Of a stretch of 27,436 nucleotides of DNA, positions 7,116-14,013 are shown piece by piece (positions within the stretch are counted from its first letter, which is position 1; each line of letters starts with the position of its first letter). The notes under the pieces are model-generated. The model made no database searches, had not been told where the DNA came from, and saw only the letters and a program-made list of their open reading frames with translations. The DNA is from Bacteroidales bacterium UBA4814. GTDB lineage: Bacteria > Bacteroidota > Bacteroidia > Bacteroidales > UBA7960. The stretch covers positions 1 to 27,436 of the forward strand of contig DHFW01000015.1 in the NCBI GenBank assembly GCA_002402465.1, in the 5' to 3' direction. Position numbers and translations under genes: made by a program.

Positions 7116-8411
7116 ATGGCAACCAGGAAGTTAAAAAATTTTGAATTTGCCGGGTTTCAGCATGCCGATGCTTCAGGCCAGGCCACACTTCATACTTTCG
7201 ACGCTTTTGAAACACCTAATGGTTTTGTGTTTCTGGTTTCGGGTTCAGCCAAGCGCATGGAGGGCGATCTGCAGGTGAGCGACCTGATCAACGAGCGGGT
7301 GCGCTACTACCTGGAAAATGAGGTGCTGGCCAACCCTGTTGAGGCCGTGCGGAACGCCCTGGTTTATGCCAACGGCTTTGTGTTTGAGAAAAGGCGCAAG
7401 GAGCCGGAGTTTGTTGTAAACAAGGCCAGCGTGCTCTGCTTGCTCGTTCGCGATGAAAAAGTTTACTATGCCTGGATGGGCGATGTTTCCTTGTTTCTTT
7501 ACACCGGCAAGCGCCGCTATCACCTTACCTGGCCGTTAAAACCAACCGAAGATATTGCTGAATGCACCGAAACAGCTCAGATACTTTATCTTGGACAGCA
7601 GCAGCTTGCCGAACCTGCCGTTTGCCCGGAGGCTCTTGTCCCGGTGGACGACGATATGCTGTTTATGGCAACGGGCAGTGCCTGGCAAAGCCTTCGCGAA
7701 AAAGCTTTTTGCAGCGTAATGGCCGATTCCATGCCTACCCACACCAAGGCGCAGCGCCTGGTGAAGATGGTTGCAGAACAGGAGCCTGAGACGCCTGTGG
7801 CAGCCCAGCTTATTGCTTTTTATAACCTGGCTCAGAACGAGAGAAGTTTTGTGGCAGGCAAAAGCGCCCCGGCCCCAACGGTTTTGGAAAAAATCCAAGC
7901 AAAAATAGAAGACAAACCTAAAAATACCCTCGTGAAATCCTTGCTTGTAGCCCTTGGCGTTGTTGTTCTTGCCTATATGTTCTGGGATATTTTTCTAAAC
8001 AATCCCCAGCGACCTGTTAATGTCCAGGTCAGCCGTACCGGGGTTGGTGAAACCGACCGCCCGGCTCTTGACACCATCGAGGTGGCAACAGAAAGTGGCG
8101 ATCAAGCTGTATTGCCTGGGGATGTGGAGTATGTAGTGCGAAGTGGCGATACCTGGGGAAGCATTTACCGGCAGTTCGAGGTTTGTTCGTGGTTTATTCG
8201 CAATCACCCACCCAATGCCGGAAAGTTTGATGCCGACGATAATCCGGTTTTCAATACCACCCTGGTCATCCCCGTAAAATATTCAGCAAGCCCCAGGCTT
8301 AATCCCTCGTACTACCAGGAGTTTACCACCGACAAAGTGGGCAATGCCTGCCAGAATGTCAATGAAGCTTTCAAAAAAAGGGCTGACCAGAAATTGGTTT
8401 CTCCCAATTAA
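7116..8411 (+). CDS. Degenerate PP2C-like (pseudophosphatase) membrane protein with C-terminal LysM domain
   Basis: The protein has 431 residues. Residues ~8-240 resemble a PP2C-type Ser/Thr phosphatase fold: NGFVFLVSGSAK (36-46) sits where a PP2C reads (V/A)DGMGG, YAWMGDVSLFLYTGKR (118-133) matches the GDSR-x-Y strand pair, MLFMATGSAW (181-190) matches (S/T)DG(L/V), and PVAAQLIAF (227-235) matches DN-x-T. The metal-binding aspartates of the first, third and fourth of these are absent, so catalysis is unlikely. A single membrane helix follows (about 273-293). A LysM domain ends the protein (about 338-387, YVVRSGDTWGSIYRQF...TTLVIPVKY) and is presumably periplasmic. LysM binds peptidoglycan in known families; coupling to a cytosolic pseudophosphatase is my inference. 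It converges on lysC with only 2 bases between the stop codons. Confidence 0.72.
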   Translation: MATRKLKNFEFAGFQHADASGQATLHTFDAFETPNGFVFLVSGSAKRMEGDLQVSDLINERVRYYLENEVLANPVEAVRNALVYANGFVFEKRRKEPEFVVNKASVLCLLVRDEKVYYAWMGDVSLFLYTGKRRYHLTWPLKPTEDIAECTETAQILYLGQQQLAEPAVCPEALVPVDDDMLFMATGSAWQSLREKAFCSVMADSMPTHTKAQRLVKMVAEQEPETPVAAQLIAFYNLAQNERSFVAGKSAPAPTVLEKIQAKIEDKPKNTLVKSLLVALGVVVLAYMFWDIFLNNPQRPVNVQVSRTGVGETDRPALDTIEVATESGDQAVLPGDVEYVVRSGDTWGSIYRQFEVCSWFIRNHPPNAGKFDADDNPVFNTTLVIPVKYSASPRLNPSYYQEFTTDKVGNACQNVNEAFKKRADQKLVSPN

Positions 8412-8413
8412 TT

Positions 8414-9706
8414 TTAGATAACATCCTTGACTACCATTTGAAGGGTCGTTCGGCTTTTTTGCTCAAGCAACACTTCTCCACCTCCAATAAGTGAGTCAAT
8501 CATGGCTTTTTCGTAATGCCTTACGGTAATCAGCTTCAGGTCAAAGTTGTATTTTACAGTGAAATTTTTTTCCAGGTCCCTTAACAAGGCAGGCGTATTA
8601 ATTCGGTCTCGGTCGAAACAAACCGAAAAGCTAATGGCCGAATTCTGCATCAGGTTGATCTTCACCCCATTTTTTGCAAAATCTGAAAAAATTCTGGACA
8701 GGTTATGCTCTGCAATAAAGCTGAAATCTTTCGGAAAAATGGAAACCAGCACCTGGTTAAATTTGAAGATGTAGCTGGGAACCTGGTTGTCGTTCTCGCT
8801 GTTTTCGTTAATGATAGTGCCGGGCTCAGTGGGTTGAAAGAAAGATTTGATCTTTAAAGGGATGTTGCGACTAAGCAGGGGTTTCAGCGTTTTTGGGTGG
8901 ATTACCGTGGCCCCGTAATACGAAAGTTCGATGGCTTCCTGATAGCTGATGTTGGGCAGGAGCAAAGTCTGGTCAAAAAGCTTTGGATCAGCATTGAGCA
9001 GTCCTGGCACATCCTTCCAGATAATTACCTCGGAGGCTCGCAGCGAGTAAGCAATTATGGCTGCAGAGTAGTCTGAGCCTTCGCGCCCCAGGGTTGTGGT
9101 AAAACCCTGGGTGGTGGCTCCCAGAAAACCCTGGGTAAGCACAATGCCCGGCTTTTTGCTGTTTTCGGCTGGCTTCAGGTAAGGGAGCAACGCTTTTTTT
9201 ACAGCCTGCGATGTGAGAATCCAGTCCACACGCGCATCGCGAAAGTTGGCATTGGTAATGATCAGCTTGCGGGAATCGAACCACTGATTGCGTATGCCGG
9301 AATAATTCAGGTAATGGCTTACGATCTGCGTCGACACAATTTCGCCGGTCGAAACAATGCGGTCGTATTCATAGTTGTAGTTTGCTGAGGGTTTCTCCTC
9401 AATATACCGGAGCAGGTGAAAAAAGGTCTGTTCCACATGAAAAAAGACCGCATGTTTTGGATCGTCAAAAAGACCGTGAGTCAGATCAAGGTGAAACTGC
9501 CGCACTTCTTCGTACACCTTCATCATCTTCTCAAACTCCCCTTCCATGTAATGCTGCGTCAGTTTCTCAAGCGCATTGGTGGTCTTTGCCATGGCCGAAA
9601 TGACCACCACAAGCGACTTTTCGCCGTGTTGCCGGATAATGGACGCTACATTGCGAACCGCTTCCGGATTTTTAACGCTGGCCCCACCAAATTTGAATAC
9701 GCGCAT
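8414..9706 (-). CDS. lysC: Aspartate kinase
   Basis: This 430-residue aspartokinase phosphorylates L-aspartate with ATP, the first step towards lysine, threonine, methionine and diaminopimelate. The amino-acid kinase domain begins MRVFKFGGASVKN, with the lysine of the KFGG motif, and continues through GREGSDYSAAIIAY and WKDVPGLLNADPK to PKTLKPLLSRNIPLKIKSF (about residues 1-300). The remaining ~130 residues form the ACT-type regulatory region and are more divergent. The length fits a monofunctional enzyme; no homoserine dehydrogenase domain follows. The promoter is at 9735-9763. The 3' end abuts the pseudophosphatase gene, and I see no terminator between them. Confidence 0.93.
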   Translation of the reverse strand: MRVFKFGGASVKNPEAVRNVASIIRQHGEKSLVVVISAMAKTTNALEKLTQHYMEGEFEKMMKVYEEVRQFHLDLTHGLFDDPKHAVFFHVEQTFFHLLRYIEEKPSANYNYEYDRIVSTGEIVSTQIVSHYLNYSGIRNQWFDSRKLIITNANFRDARVDWILTSQAVKKALLPYLKPAENSKKPGIVLTQGFLGATTQGFTTTLGREGSDYSAAIIAYSLRASEVIIWKDVPGLLNADPKLFDQTLLLPNISYQEAIELSYYGATVIHPKTLKPLLSRNIPLKIKSFFQPTEPGTIINENSENDNQVPSYIFKFNQVLVSIFPKDFSFIAEHNLSRIFSDFAKNGVKINLMQNSAISFSVCFDRDRINTPALLRDLEKNFTVKYNFDLKLITVRHYEKAMIDSLIGGGEVLLEQKSRTTLQMVVKDVI

Positions 9707-9734
9707 AGCCGTTGGTTGTGCAAAAAAATAAACA

Positions 9735-9763
9735 CAAATTTAGTAAATAATAATGAGGCTCAA
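9735..9763 (-). promoter_or_regulatory. Promoter of lysC
   Basis: On the minus strand, TTG (plus 9761-9763), 18 bases, then TAAATTTG (plus 9735-9742) match the Bacteroidota promoter. The ATG follows 28 bases later. The -33 element overlaps the T-tract of the sigma-factor terminator. Confidence 0.65.
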
Positions 9764-9793
9764 AAAGAAACCCCGGTCATTGCTGAACCGGGG
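9762..9793 (-). terminator. Intrinsic terminator of the ECF sigma gene
   Basis: On the minus strand, the stem CCCCGGT/ACCGGGG (plus 9771-9777 with 9787-9793) and a 9-base loop are followed by TTTCTTTTT. It lies 35 bases after the stop of the sigma gene. Confidence 0.85.
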
Positions 9794-9828
9794 CTCTTTG
9801 GGAATTATACAGGGATTGGAGTTTCGGC

Positions 9829-10329
9829 TTACTGCTCATTGAGGGCTTCCATCAATTTTTTGCGGGTGAAGAAAATGCGGCTTTTCACAGTACCTATAGA
9901 AAGGTTCAGCTTTTCAGCAATTTCCTTGTATTTGTAACCATCGTTGTACATCTCAAAAGGCCTGCGCTGGTCTTCATTAATGCGCTTGATTTCCTTATTG
10001 ATTTCCTTGGTGGCATAAGCTGAATCGGGCATTCCGTCATTGCTTTCCTTCGAAAGGTTCAGGTAGTAAAGGTCATCAGTCTTGTCGAGTATGGTATTGC
10101 TTCTGACATTCTGACGATAATTGTTGATGAAGGTATTTTTCATGATCGTGAAAGTCCACGCTTTGAGGTTGGTGTCGTCGGTAAACTTGTCGCGATTGGT
10201 GAGTGCTTTCAAAAAAGTTTCCTGAACAAGATCCTGCGCATCCTCGTAATTCGAAGTCAGGGTGTAGGCAAAATATTTCAGGTTTTTCTGAAGTCCCAGG
10301 AGCTTATAGTTGAATTCCATTGCTGTCAT
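9829..10329 (-). CDS. ECF-type RNA polymerase sigma factor
   Basis: This 166-residue sigma-70 family protein has region 2 and region 4 only, as in ECF factors. Region 2 contains LTSNYEDAQDLVQETFLKAL and WTFTIMKNTFINNYR (about residues 24-76). Region 4 contains RPFEMYNDGYKYKEIAEKLNLSIGTVKSRIFFTRKKL (about 123-160), a helix-turn-helix for the -35 element. No anti-sigma factor gene is adjacent. Two starts are possible, M1 at 10329 and M4 at 10320; the annotated one is the longer. A strong promoter lies at 10370-10399 and a terminator at 9762-9793, so it is its own transcription unit. The upstream neighbour on the same strand is a MerR/B12 regulator, which suggests, without proving, joint regulation. 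Confidence 0.93.
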   Translation of the reverse strand: MTAMEFNYKLLGLQKNLKYFAYTLTSNYEDAQDLVQETFLKALTNRDKFTDDTNLKAWTFTIMKNTFINNYRQNVRSNTILDKTDDLYYLNLSKESNDGMPDSAYATKEINKEIKRINEDQRRPFEMYNDGYKYKEIAEKLNLSIGTVKSRIFFTRKKLMEALNEQ

Positions 10330-10369
10330 GACTGTTCGGTTTTTTGGGTTTGTTTAATTTTATTTAATT

Positions 10370-10399
10370 CAAAGTTAAACAAAAAAAATTAACCTCAAA
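10370..10399 (-). promoter_or_regulatory. Promoter of the ECF sigma gene
   Basis: On the minus strand, TTTG (plus 10396-10399), 18 bases, then TAACTTTG (plus 10370-10377) is a near-perfect match to the Bacteroidota house-keeping promoter. The start codon is about 40 bases downstream. Confidence 0.72.
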
Positions 10400-10569
10400 T
10401 TTTTTTTAACTTTTTAACATATTAAATTCATTATAAAACTTGTCTTAGTTGCTGATTTGTAGCTTTAATAGTATAAATTTAGGCTTTTCCTGCGACATGG
10501 TCAAGTGTTGCTTGTTGAATTTATTGTTAAATATTCTTAATGAAAAAACGAACAAGAAAGTTAAACATG

Positions 10570-10587
10570 CAATTGGATACCCAATTG
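10570..10587. repeat. Inverted repeat between MerR and sigma genes
   Basis: CAATTGG and CCAATTG form a perfect 7-bp dyad around ATAC. A third related half-site, CAATTAGG, follows a few bases downstream. It lies about 170 bases upstream of the sigma promoter and could be an operator, but no binding protein can be assigned. Confidence 0.4.
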
Positions 10588-10700
10588 CCAATCAATTAGG
10601 ATTTTACGAAATGCGGCAGATTATGACAGGAATAACCTAATACTTACAGGGAAAAGAAAATGCCCGGACTTTTCTGTTCAATTCAAAAAAGTGGTGCAAA

Positions 10701-10726
10701 ATGAAAATGCCGGTTGTTAGCCGGCA
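10701..10726 (-). terminator. Intrinsic terminator of the MerR/B12 gene
   Basis: On the minus strand, the stem TGCCGG/CCGGCA (plus 10708-10713 with 10721-10726) with a 7-base loop is followed by TTTTCAT. On the plus strand the same hairpin is followed by a run of A, so it works best for the minus-strand gene. Confidence 0.65.
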
Positions 10727-10765
10727 AAAAAATAAATTCCTGGTTTGGTAAACTGCCTGCTTGGT

Positions 10766-11650
10766 TTATGTGAGCGCCTTCAGATAGTCTTTAAATTCTT
10801 CTGCGTTTTTTAGGGAAATCATGTTTTTGGGCAATTTTGGCTCCAGTTCGCGCACCTGGTAACCCGAAGTGATTATTTTCTTGTCTTTGAGAGCCTCTGA
10901 CAGGTTGTTTATGTAATCGGGGAGTTCCTTGGGCGGAATGGCAGCCACAAAGTAAGTGAGCACATAGTCGGCATTTCGAATTTTCACCACTTCTACCATA
11001 TCTTTAAACGGAACATTCTGCCCTAGGTAAATGACCTTGTGTCCGTGTTTCTTTATCAGAAAGGTGTAAAACAAGAGTCCCAGTTCATGAAACTCCATTT
11101 CGGGCAGGTAGAGCAGAAAGGTTTTGGCATTGGGAGCCGGTGGGTTGCTTTGCCCGTCGATAGCCACAATCATTTTTTGCCTGATCAGGTTGGTCAGAAA
11201 GTGCTCCTGTGCCGGATTTATGGTGCCAATCTGCCATAGCACCCCAATTTTTTCGAGTAATGGATAAAGCACGTGTGTAACCGTTTTTTCGAAACCAATC
11301 TTTAATATGGTGCTCGACAACACTTTTTCGAAGGCATCCTCATTGAGCTCTATCATGGCCACTGTGAGGCTGTTGATCTGGCTTTCGAAATCAGTTGAGG
11401 AGCGCGATATATCGGTAATTTTCTCGCAAATCTCTTCGGCGGGCATGCTTACAATGTCCGAAATCTTAAACCCATGCTTATTGAGCGTACTAATGTTGAG
11501 GAGCTTCAGTAGGTCCTCATCGTTGTAGTACCGTATATTGGTGGGTGTGCGTTTTGGCGAAACCACATTATACCTCTTTTCCCATATGCGTATGGTATGG
11601 GCTTTTATGCCGGTAATTTTTTCGAGGTCGTTTATAGAGTAACGGATCAT
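10766..11650 (-). CDS. MerR-family regulator with cobalamin-binding domain (CarH/LitR type)
   Basis: The protein has 294 residues. The N-terminal MerR helix-turn-helix begins YSINDLEKITGIKAHTIRIWEKRY (4-27), with the wing NIRYYNDEDL. A linker precedes a B12-binding module. That module has the W-x9-EH motif of the helical cap (W139, E149, H150 in GVLWQIGTINPAQEH) and the lower-ligand region EMEFHELG with His188. These are the residues that sandwich adenosylcobalamin in the light-sensing repressors CarH/LitR, so light-dependent DNA binding is plausible. Known members control carotenoid genes, often with a partner ECF sigma factor. No carotenoid genes are seen here, but an ECF sigma gene lies next on the same strand. 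A possible -7 box, TAATTTTG, is at plus 11691-11698. Confidence 0.87.
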   Translation of the reverse strand: MIRYSINDLEKITGIKAHTIRIWEKRYNVVSPKRTPTNIRYYNDEDLLKLLNISTLNKHGFKISDIVSMPAEEICEKITDISRSSTDFESQINSLTVAMIELNEDAFEKVLSSTILKIGFEKTVTHVLYPLLEKIGVLWQIGTINPAQEHFLTNLIRQKMIVAIDGQSNPPAPNAKTFLLYLPEMEFHELGLLFYTFLIKKHGHKVIYLGQNVPFKDMVEVVKIRNADYVLTYFVAAIPPKELPDYINNLSEALKDKKIITSGYQVRELEPKLPKNMISLKNAEEFKDYLKALT

Positions 11651-11980
11651 GGTTTGCCGCTTTGTTTAATCTTTTTGTAAAATTGTGGGTCAAAATTAAG
11701 AAAAATCCTTTGGGAATGTTTTTTCCGAAATATTCATTAAGTCAACAATAACCGCATGTAAAAGTTCAAAATCTTATAAAAGGAATGCATTGGTCTGTTT
11801 AATGCAAGCTCTTTTCGCAAAAACTTTTATCAAGTTGTTTATTGTTTTTTTCAAATCTCTATTATCCCTCCTTTGCTTCATTTGTTCATTAAAAAAATGC
11901 TGTCAGGGAGTAAGGAAACAACTTAAAAAATGCGTATCTTGCCAAGCCCACACTAACTGGTAATTTAGGTTTGTTTGGCC
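11651..11980. other. Divergent intergenic region between MerR/B12 and SiaC-like genes
   Basis: These 330 bases are AT-rich and divergent. On the minus strand TAATTTTG at 11691-11698 is a candidate -7 box for the MerR gene. On the plus strand TATCTTGC at 11935-11942 and TAGGTTTG at 11966-11973 are candidate -7 boxes for the SiaC-like gene; the second would leave almost no leader. I see no convincing -33 partners, hairpins or small ORFs. Confidence 0.45.
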
Positions 11981-12376
11981 ATGAAAAGGAAAGCCCAGGT
12001 TTCTAAAGATTTAGTGATTGAAGCCACCCGTACCTCTCCCGGAATAGAATGTTTTTATTCGAAAGGAGTATTGCAGTTTTCCGGCGATTCATACCCTGAA
12101 AACGCCGCCGACTTTTTTCAGCCGCTTTTGCAGTGGGTAAATAATTATGTAAGAGTTCCGCACGAGCAAACCACGGTTGAATTCAGGCTAAAATATTTTA
12201 ATACCAGTTCGTCAAGGTATATTTTTCAAATCATGGAAATATTGCATGGGTACCAGGCCCGTGGGAATGCCGTAAAGGTGGTTTGGAAAAGCCAGGGGCA
12301 AGATGATGACATGCTCGATACCTGGCGTGAAATCATGGATGAACTGGAAATGCCTTATGCCGTGGAAAGCACATAA
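11981..12376 (+). CDS. SiaC-family regulatory phosphoprotein (DUF1987)
   Basis: From the ATG at 11981 the protein has 131 residues; a TTG two codons upstream is also in frame but less likely. It shows the family pattern well: RTSPGIECF (17-25), LQFSGDSYPENAADFFQPLLQWV (31-53), and the block EFRLKYFNTSSSRYIFQIMEIL (67-88), then VKVVWKSQGQDDDML. In Pseudomonas SiaC the threonine of the Y-x-NTSS motif is phosphorylated by the kinase SiaB, dephosphorylated by the PP2C-like SiaA, and gates a diguanylate cyclase. The equivalent residue here is T75. None of those partners is adjacent. It precedes a DnaB-fold ATPase gene by 77 bases. Confidence 0.82.
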   Translation: MKRKAQVSKDLVIEATRTSPGIECFYSKGVLQFSGDSYPENAADFFQPLLQWVNNYVRVPHEQTTVEFRLKYFNTSSSRYIFQIMEILHGYQARGNAVKVVWKSQGQDDDMLDTWREIMDELEMPYAVEST

Positions 12377-12415
12377 TTTAACGGTTTTTAGCATGGCTTT
12401 CCTGTTATTTTTGAC

Positions 12416-12423
12416 TATATTTG
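12416..12423 (+). promoter_or_regulatory. Candidate -7 box for the DnaB-fold ATPase gene
   Basis: TATATTTG matches TAnnTTTG 30 bases upstream of the ATG at 12454. No clear -33 TTG lies at the right distance, so co-transcription with the SiaC-like gene is equally possible. Confidence 0.4.
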
Positions 12424-12453
12424 GACTGATGTCGTTCTTTAAAACTTATTGTC

Positions 12454-13344
12454 ATGGAACAAAACACTTTAGAAATCACAGAGCAGTCAGAAGTGTTTGA
12501 GTTTGCCAGTATCCGCGAGCTGGTAAACCAGGCACTTAAAAAAGACTTCGGCGAGCAAAACACTTCCTCCGGCCTTACCACCGGGTTCAAAAAGCTCGAT
12601 AATGTAATAGGCGGATTTCAGAAAGGACAGCTGTATACAGTGGCGGTGAAGCCCGGTATGGGCAAAACCGCATTTTTATTGTCTGTGGCCAACAACCTGG
12701 CCATAAAAAACAACCACTCGGTAGCCATCTTCTCCACCGAACGCTCCAACCAAAAAATCACCCATCGCCTTATTGAAAGTGAAACCGGCATGTCGCTCGA
12801 GAAACTTCGCAAAGGCTCAATGAAAGCCAGCGAGCGCGACCACATGCATTCGATCATCAGCAGCATTGCAAAGGCAAAGATTTTCCTGGACGACACCCCG
12901 TCGCTCTCGGCCGAAGAACTGGTTAAAAGATCAAGACAGCTCAAAATCGTACACAATGTCGATCTGGTTATTATCGACTACTTGGAATTACTCTCAACCA
13001 GCATTACCGATACCGATAGCCGCAGCGAACAATTGAATAAAATTGTACTGACCATAAAAGAAATTGCTCGCGAGCTGAACCTTCCCATCTTGCTCTTTTC
13101 GCAAATCGGTTCTCCTTTCAGCTTTATGCAAAAACCCTCGGCCAAAGATCTGCCTGTGTTCCTGAGCGAACTGTCCGATTCGGTTTTGTTCCTGCATCGC
13201 AGCGATCTTTTTCCCTCCGGTCAAAACGGACAAGGCAAGGATGTGGTGGAAGTGATTGTGGCTAAGCATCCAAAACTCACTGAACCTGTGGTGGTGCACC
13301 TTACCTATATTGAGAGCATAGCCAAATTTGCTGATTTTTCATAA
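12454..13344 (+). CDS. Stand-alone DnaB-type RecA-fold ATPase
   Basis: This 296-residue protein contains only the RecA-like C-terminal domain of the DnaB/RadA/KaiC group; the DnaB N-terminal primase-binding domain is missing. The Walker A motif is VKPGMGKTAF (K71, T72). The catalytic Glu sits in IFSTERS (E96), where DnaB has FSLEM. FLDDTPSLS (144-152) and the Walker B motif DLVIIDYLELL (D175) are also DnaB-like. The stretch RSEQLNKIVLTIKEIARELNLPI (190-212) matches the helix before the DnaB LSQ motif, here FSQ. The DnaB arginine-finger motif (K-x-RNG) is replaced by KHPKL (271-275), and the RESG motif is absent, so it is probably not a replicative helicase. The partner and substrate are unknown. 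An intrinsic terminator follows at 13364-13397. Confidence 0.78.
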   Translation: MEQNTLEITEQSEVFEFASIRELVNQALKKDFGEQNTSSGLTTGFKKLDNVIGGFQKGQLYTVAVKPGMGKTAFLLSVANNLAIKNNHSVAIFSTERSNQKITHRLIESETGMSLEKLRKGSMKASERDHMHSIISSIAKAKIFLDDTPSLSAEELVKRSRQLKIVHNVDLVIIDYLELLSTSITDTDSRSEQLNKIVLTIKEIARELNLPILLFSQIGSPFSFMQKPSAKDLPVFLSELSDSVLFLHRSDLFPSGQNGQGKDVVEVIVAKHPKLTEPVVVHLTYIESIAKFADFS

Positions 13345-13363
13345 TCATTTGAAAAATATCAAT

Positions 13364-13397
13364 GCCCGGTGTTTTGGAAAATGCCGGGCTTTTTTTT
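13364..13397 (+). terminator. Intrinsic terminator after the DnaB-fold gene
   Basis: The GC-rich stem GCCCGG/CCGGGC (13364-13369 with 13384-13389) is extended inward by A/T pairs and followed by eight T. It ends only 24 bases before the start codon of the next gene. Confidence 0.82.
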
Positions 13398-13421
13398 AGA
13401 AATCAGATAATACGACAGAAT

Positions 13422-13961
13422 ATGGCAATCATTCGGGAAGACGATATTAAAAAAGAGACCTTGCTCGATTTGGCAAAAAAAATGCTGGTTGCGGCCCGCA
13501 CCGCGCCCAAAGCAAGGGGCATGGATAACCTGGCCATGGCCATTCTTACGGATGGGGAGCTGCAGCGACTTTGCAAAGCAACAAAAGAAATTGGTGATCG
13601 CGAACAGAACGATATCTTTTTACGCGATGCCATGAATGTACTTAACTCGGCCGATGTGGTAGTGCTCATTGGTTCGCGGATTAAGGTGCTGAGTCTTAAG
13701 GTATGCGGCCTTTGCGGCTTTGCCGATTGTGCCACCAAAGGCAAGCATCCCAGCATTCCCTGTACTTTCAATACTACCGACCTGGGCATTGCAGTGGGTT
13801 CAGCCGTGTCTCTGGCCGCCGACCACCGGGTCGATTCAAGAATAATGTACACCATTGGTATGGCAGCCCTGGAAATGAATATCCTGGGCGATGAATATAA
13901 GATTATTTATGGCATTCCGCTCAGTGCCACCTCAAAAAGTCCTTTCTTCGACAGGAAATAA
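13422..13961 (+). CDS. DUF2148 ferredoxin-domain protein
   Basis: The start was set at ATG 13422 (179 residues). An in-frame ATG at 13362 would run the gene through the upstream terminator hairpin and add residues without conserved character. The protein has four cysteines spaced C-x2-C-x4-C-x10-C (C95, C98, C103, C114, around KVCGLCGFADC), which suggests an iron-sulfur cluster. The N-terminal part, MLVAARTAPKARGMDNL (21-37), resembles the flavin-binding start of the nitroreductase fold. This combination is typical of the DUF2148 family, whose reaction is not known to me. It is probably a cytosolic redox protein. It shares a bidirectional terminator with dnaK. Confidence 0.82.
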   Translation: MAIIREDDIKKETLLDLAKKMLVAARTAPKARGMDNLAMAILTDGELQRLCKATKEIGDREQNDIFLRDAMNVLNSADVVVLIGSRIKVLSLKVCGLCGFADCATKGKHPSIPCTFNTTDLGIAVGSAVSLAADHRVDSRIMYTIGMAALEMNILGDEYKIIYGIPLSATSKSPFFDRK

Positions 13962-13995
13962 AAAAAAGGGTTGAGCCGCGGCTCAACCCTTTTTT
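13962..13995. terminator. Bidirectional intrinsic terminator between the DUF2148 gene and dnaK
   Basis: This is a perfect 34-base palindrome: six A, GGGTTGAGCCG, its complement CGGCTCAACCC, and six T. Each strand reads a strong GC stem followed by U residues, so it can end transcription of both convergent genes. It starts at the stop codon of the DUF2148 gene and ends 18 bases before the dnaK stop. Confidence 0.92.
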
Positions 13996-14013
13996 ATGGA
14001 TTATCCAGCAAGT

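Larger units (their letters stand above)
10330..10765. other. 436-base intergenic region between sigma and MerR genes
   Basis: The region is AT-rich. It contains the sigma promoter (10370-10399), an inverted repeat (10570-10587) and the MerR terminator (10701-10726). A plus-strand ORF of 63 codons (10449-10640) runs through it, but its composition and lack of recognisable features argue against a gene. No tRNA or other structured RNA is evident. Confidence 0.6.

Noticed and set aside
7116..8411. Active PP2C phosphatase
   Set aside because: The metal-binding aspartates expected in three motifs are absent, so I describe it as a probable pseudophosphatase.
10449..10640. 63-codon plus-strand ORF in the sigma/MerR gap
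   Set aside because: AT-rich region, no promoter box or family features, and it overlaps regulatory elements of the minus-strand genes.
12454..13344. Replicative helicase DnaB or a phage replication gene
   Set aside because: Missing N-terminal domain, missing arginine-finger motif, and no phage genes nearby.
13362..13421. Upstream ATG of the DUF2148 gene at 13362
   Set aside because: The extension would be encoded by the terminator hairpin and T-tract; the ATG at 13422 gives a normal N-terminus.
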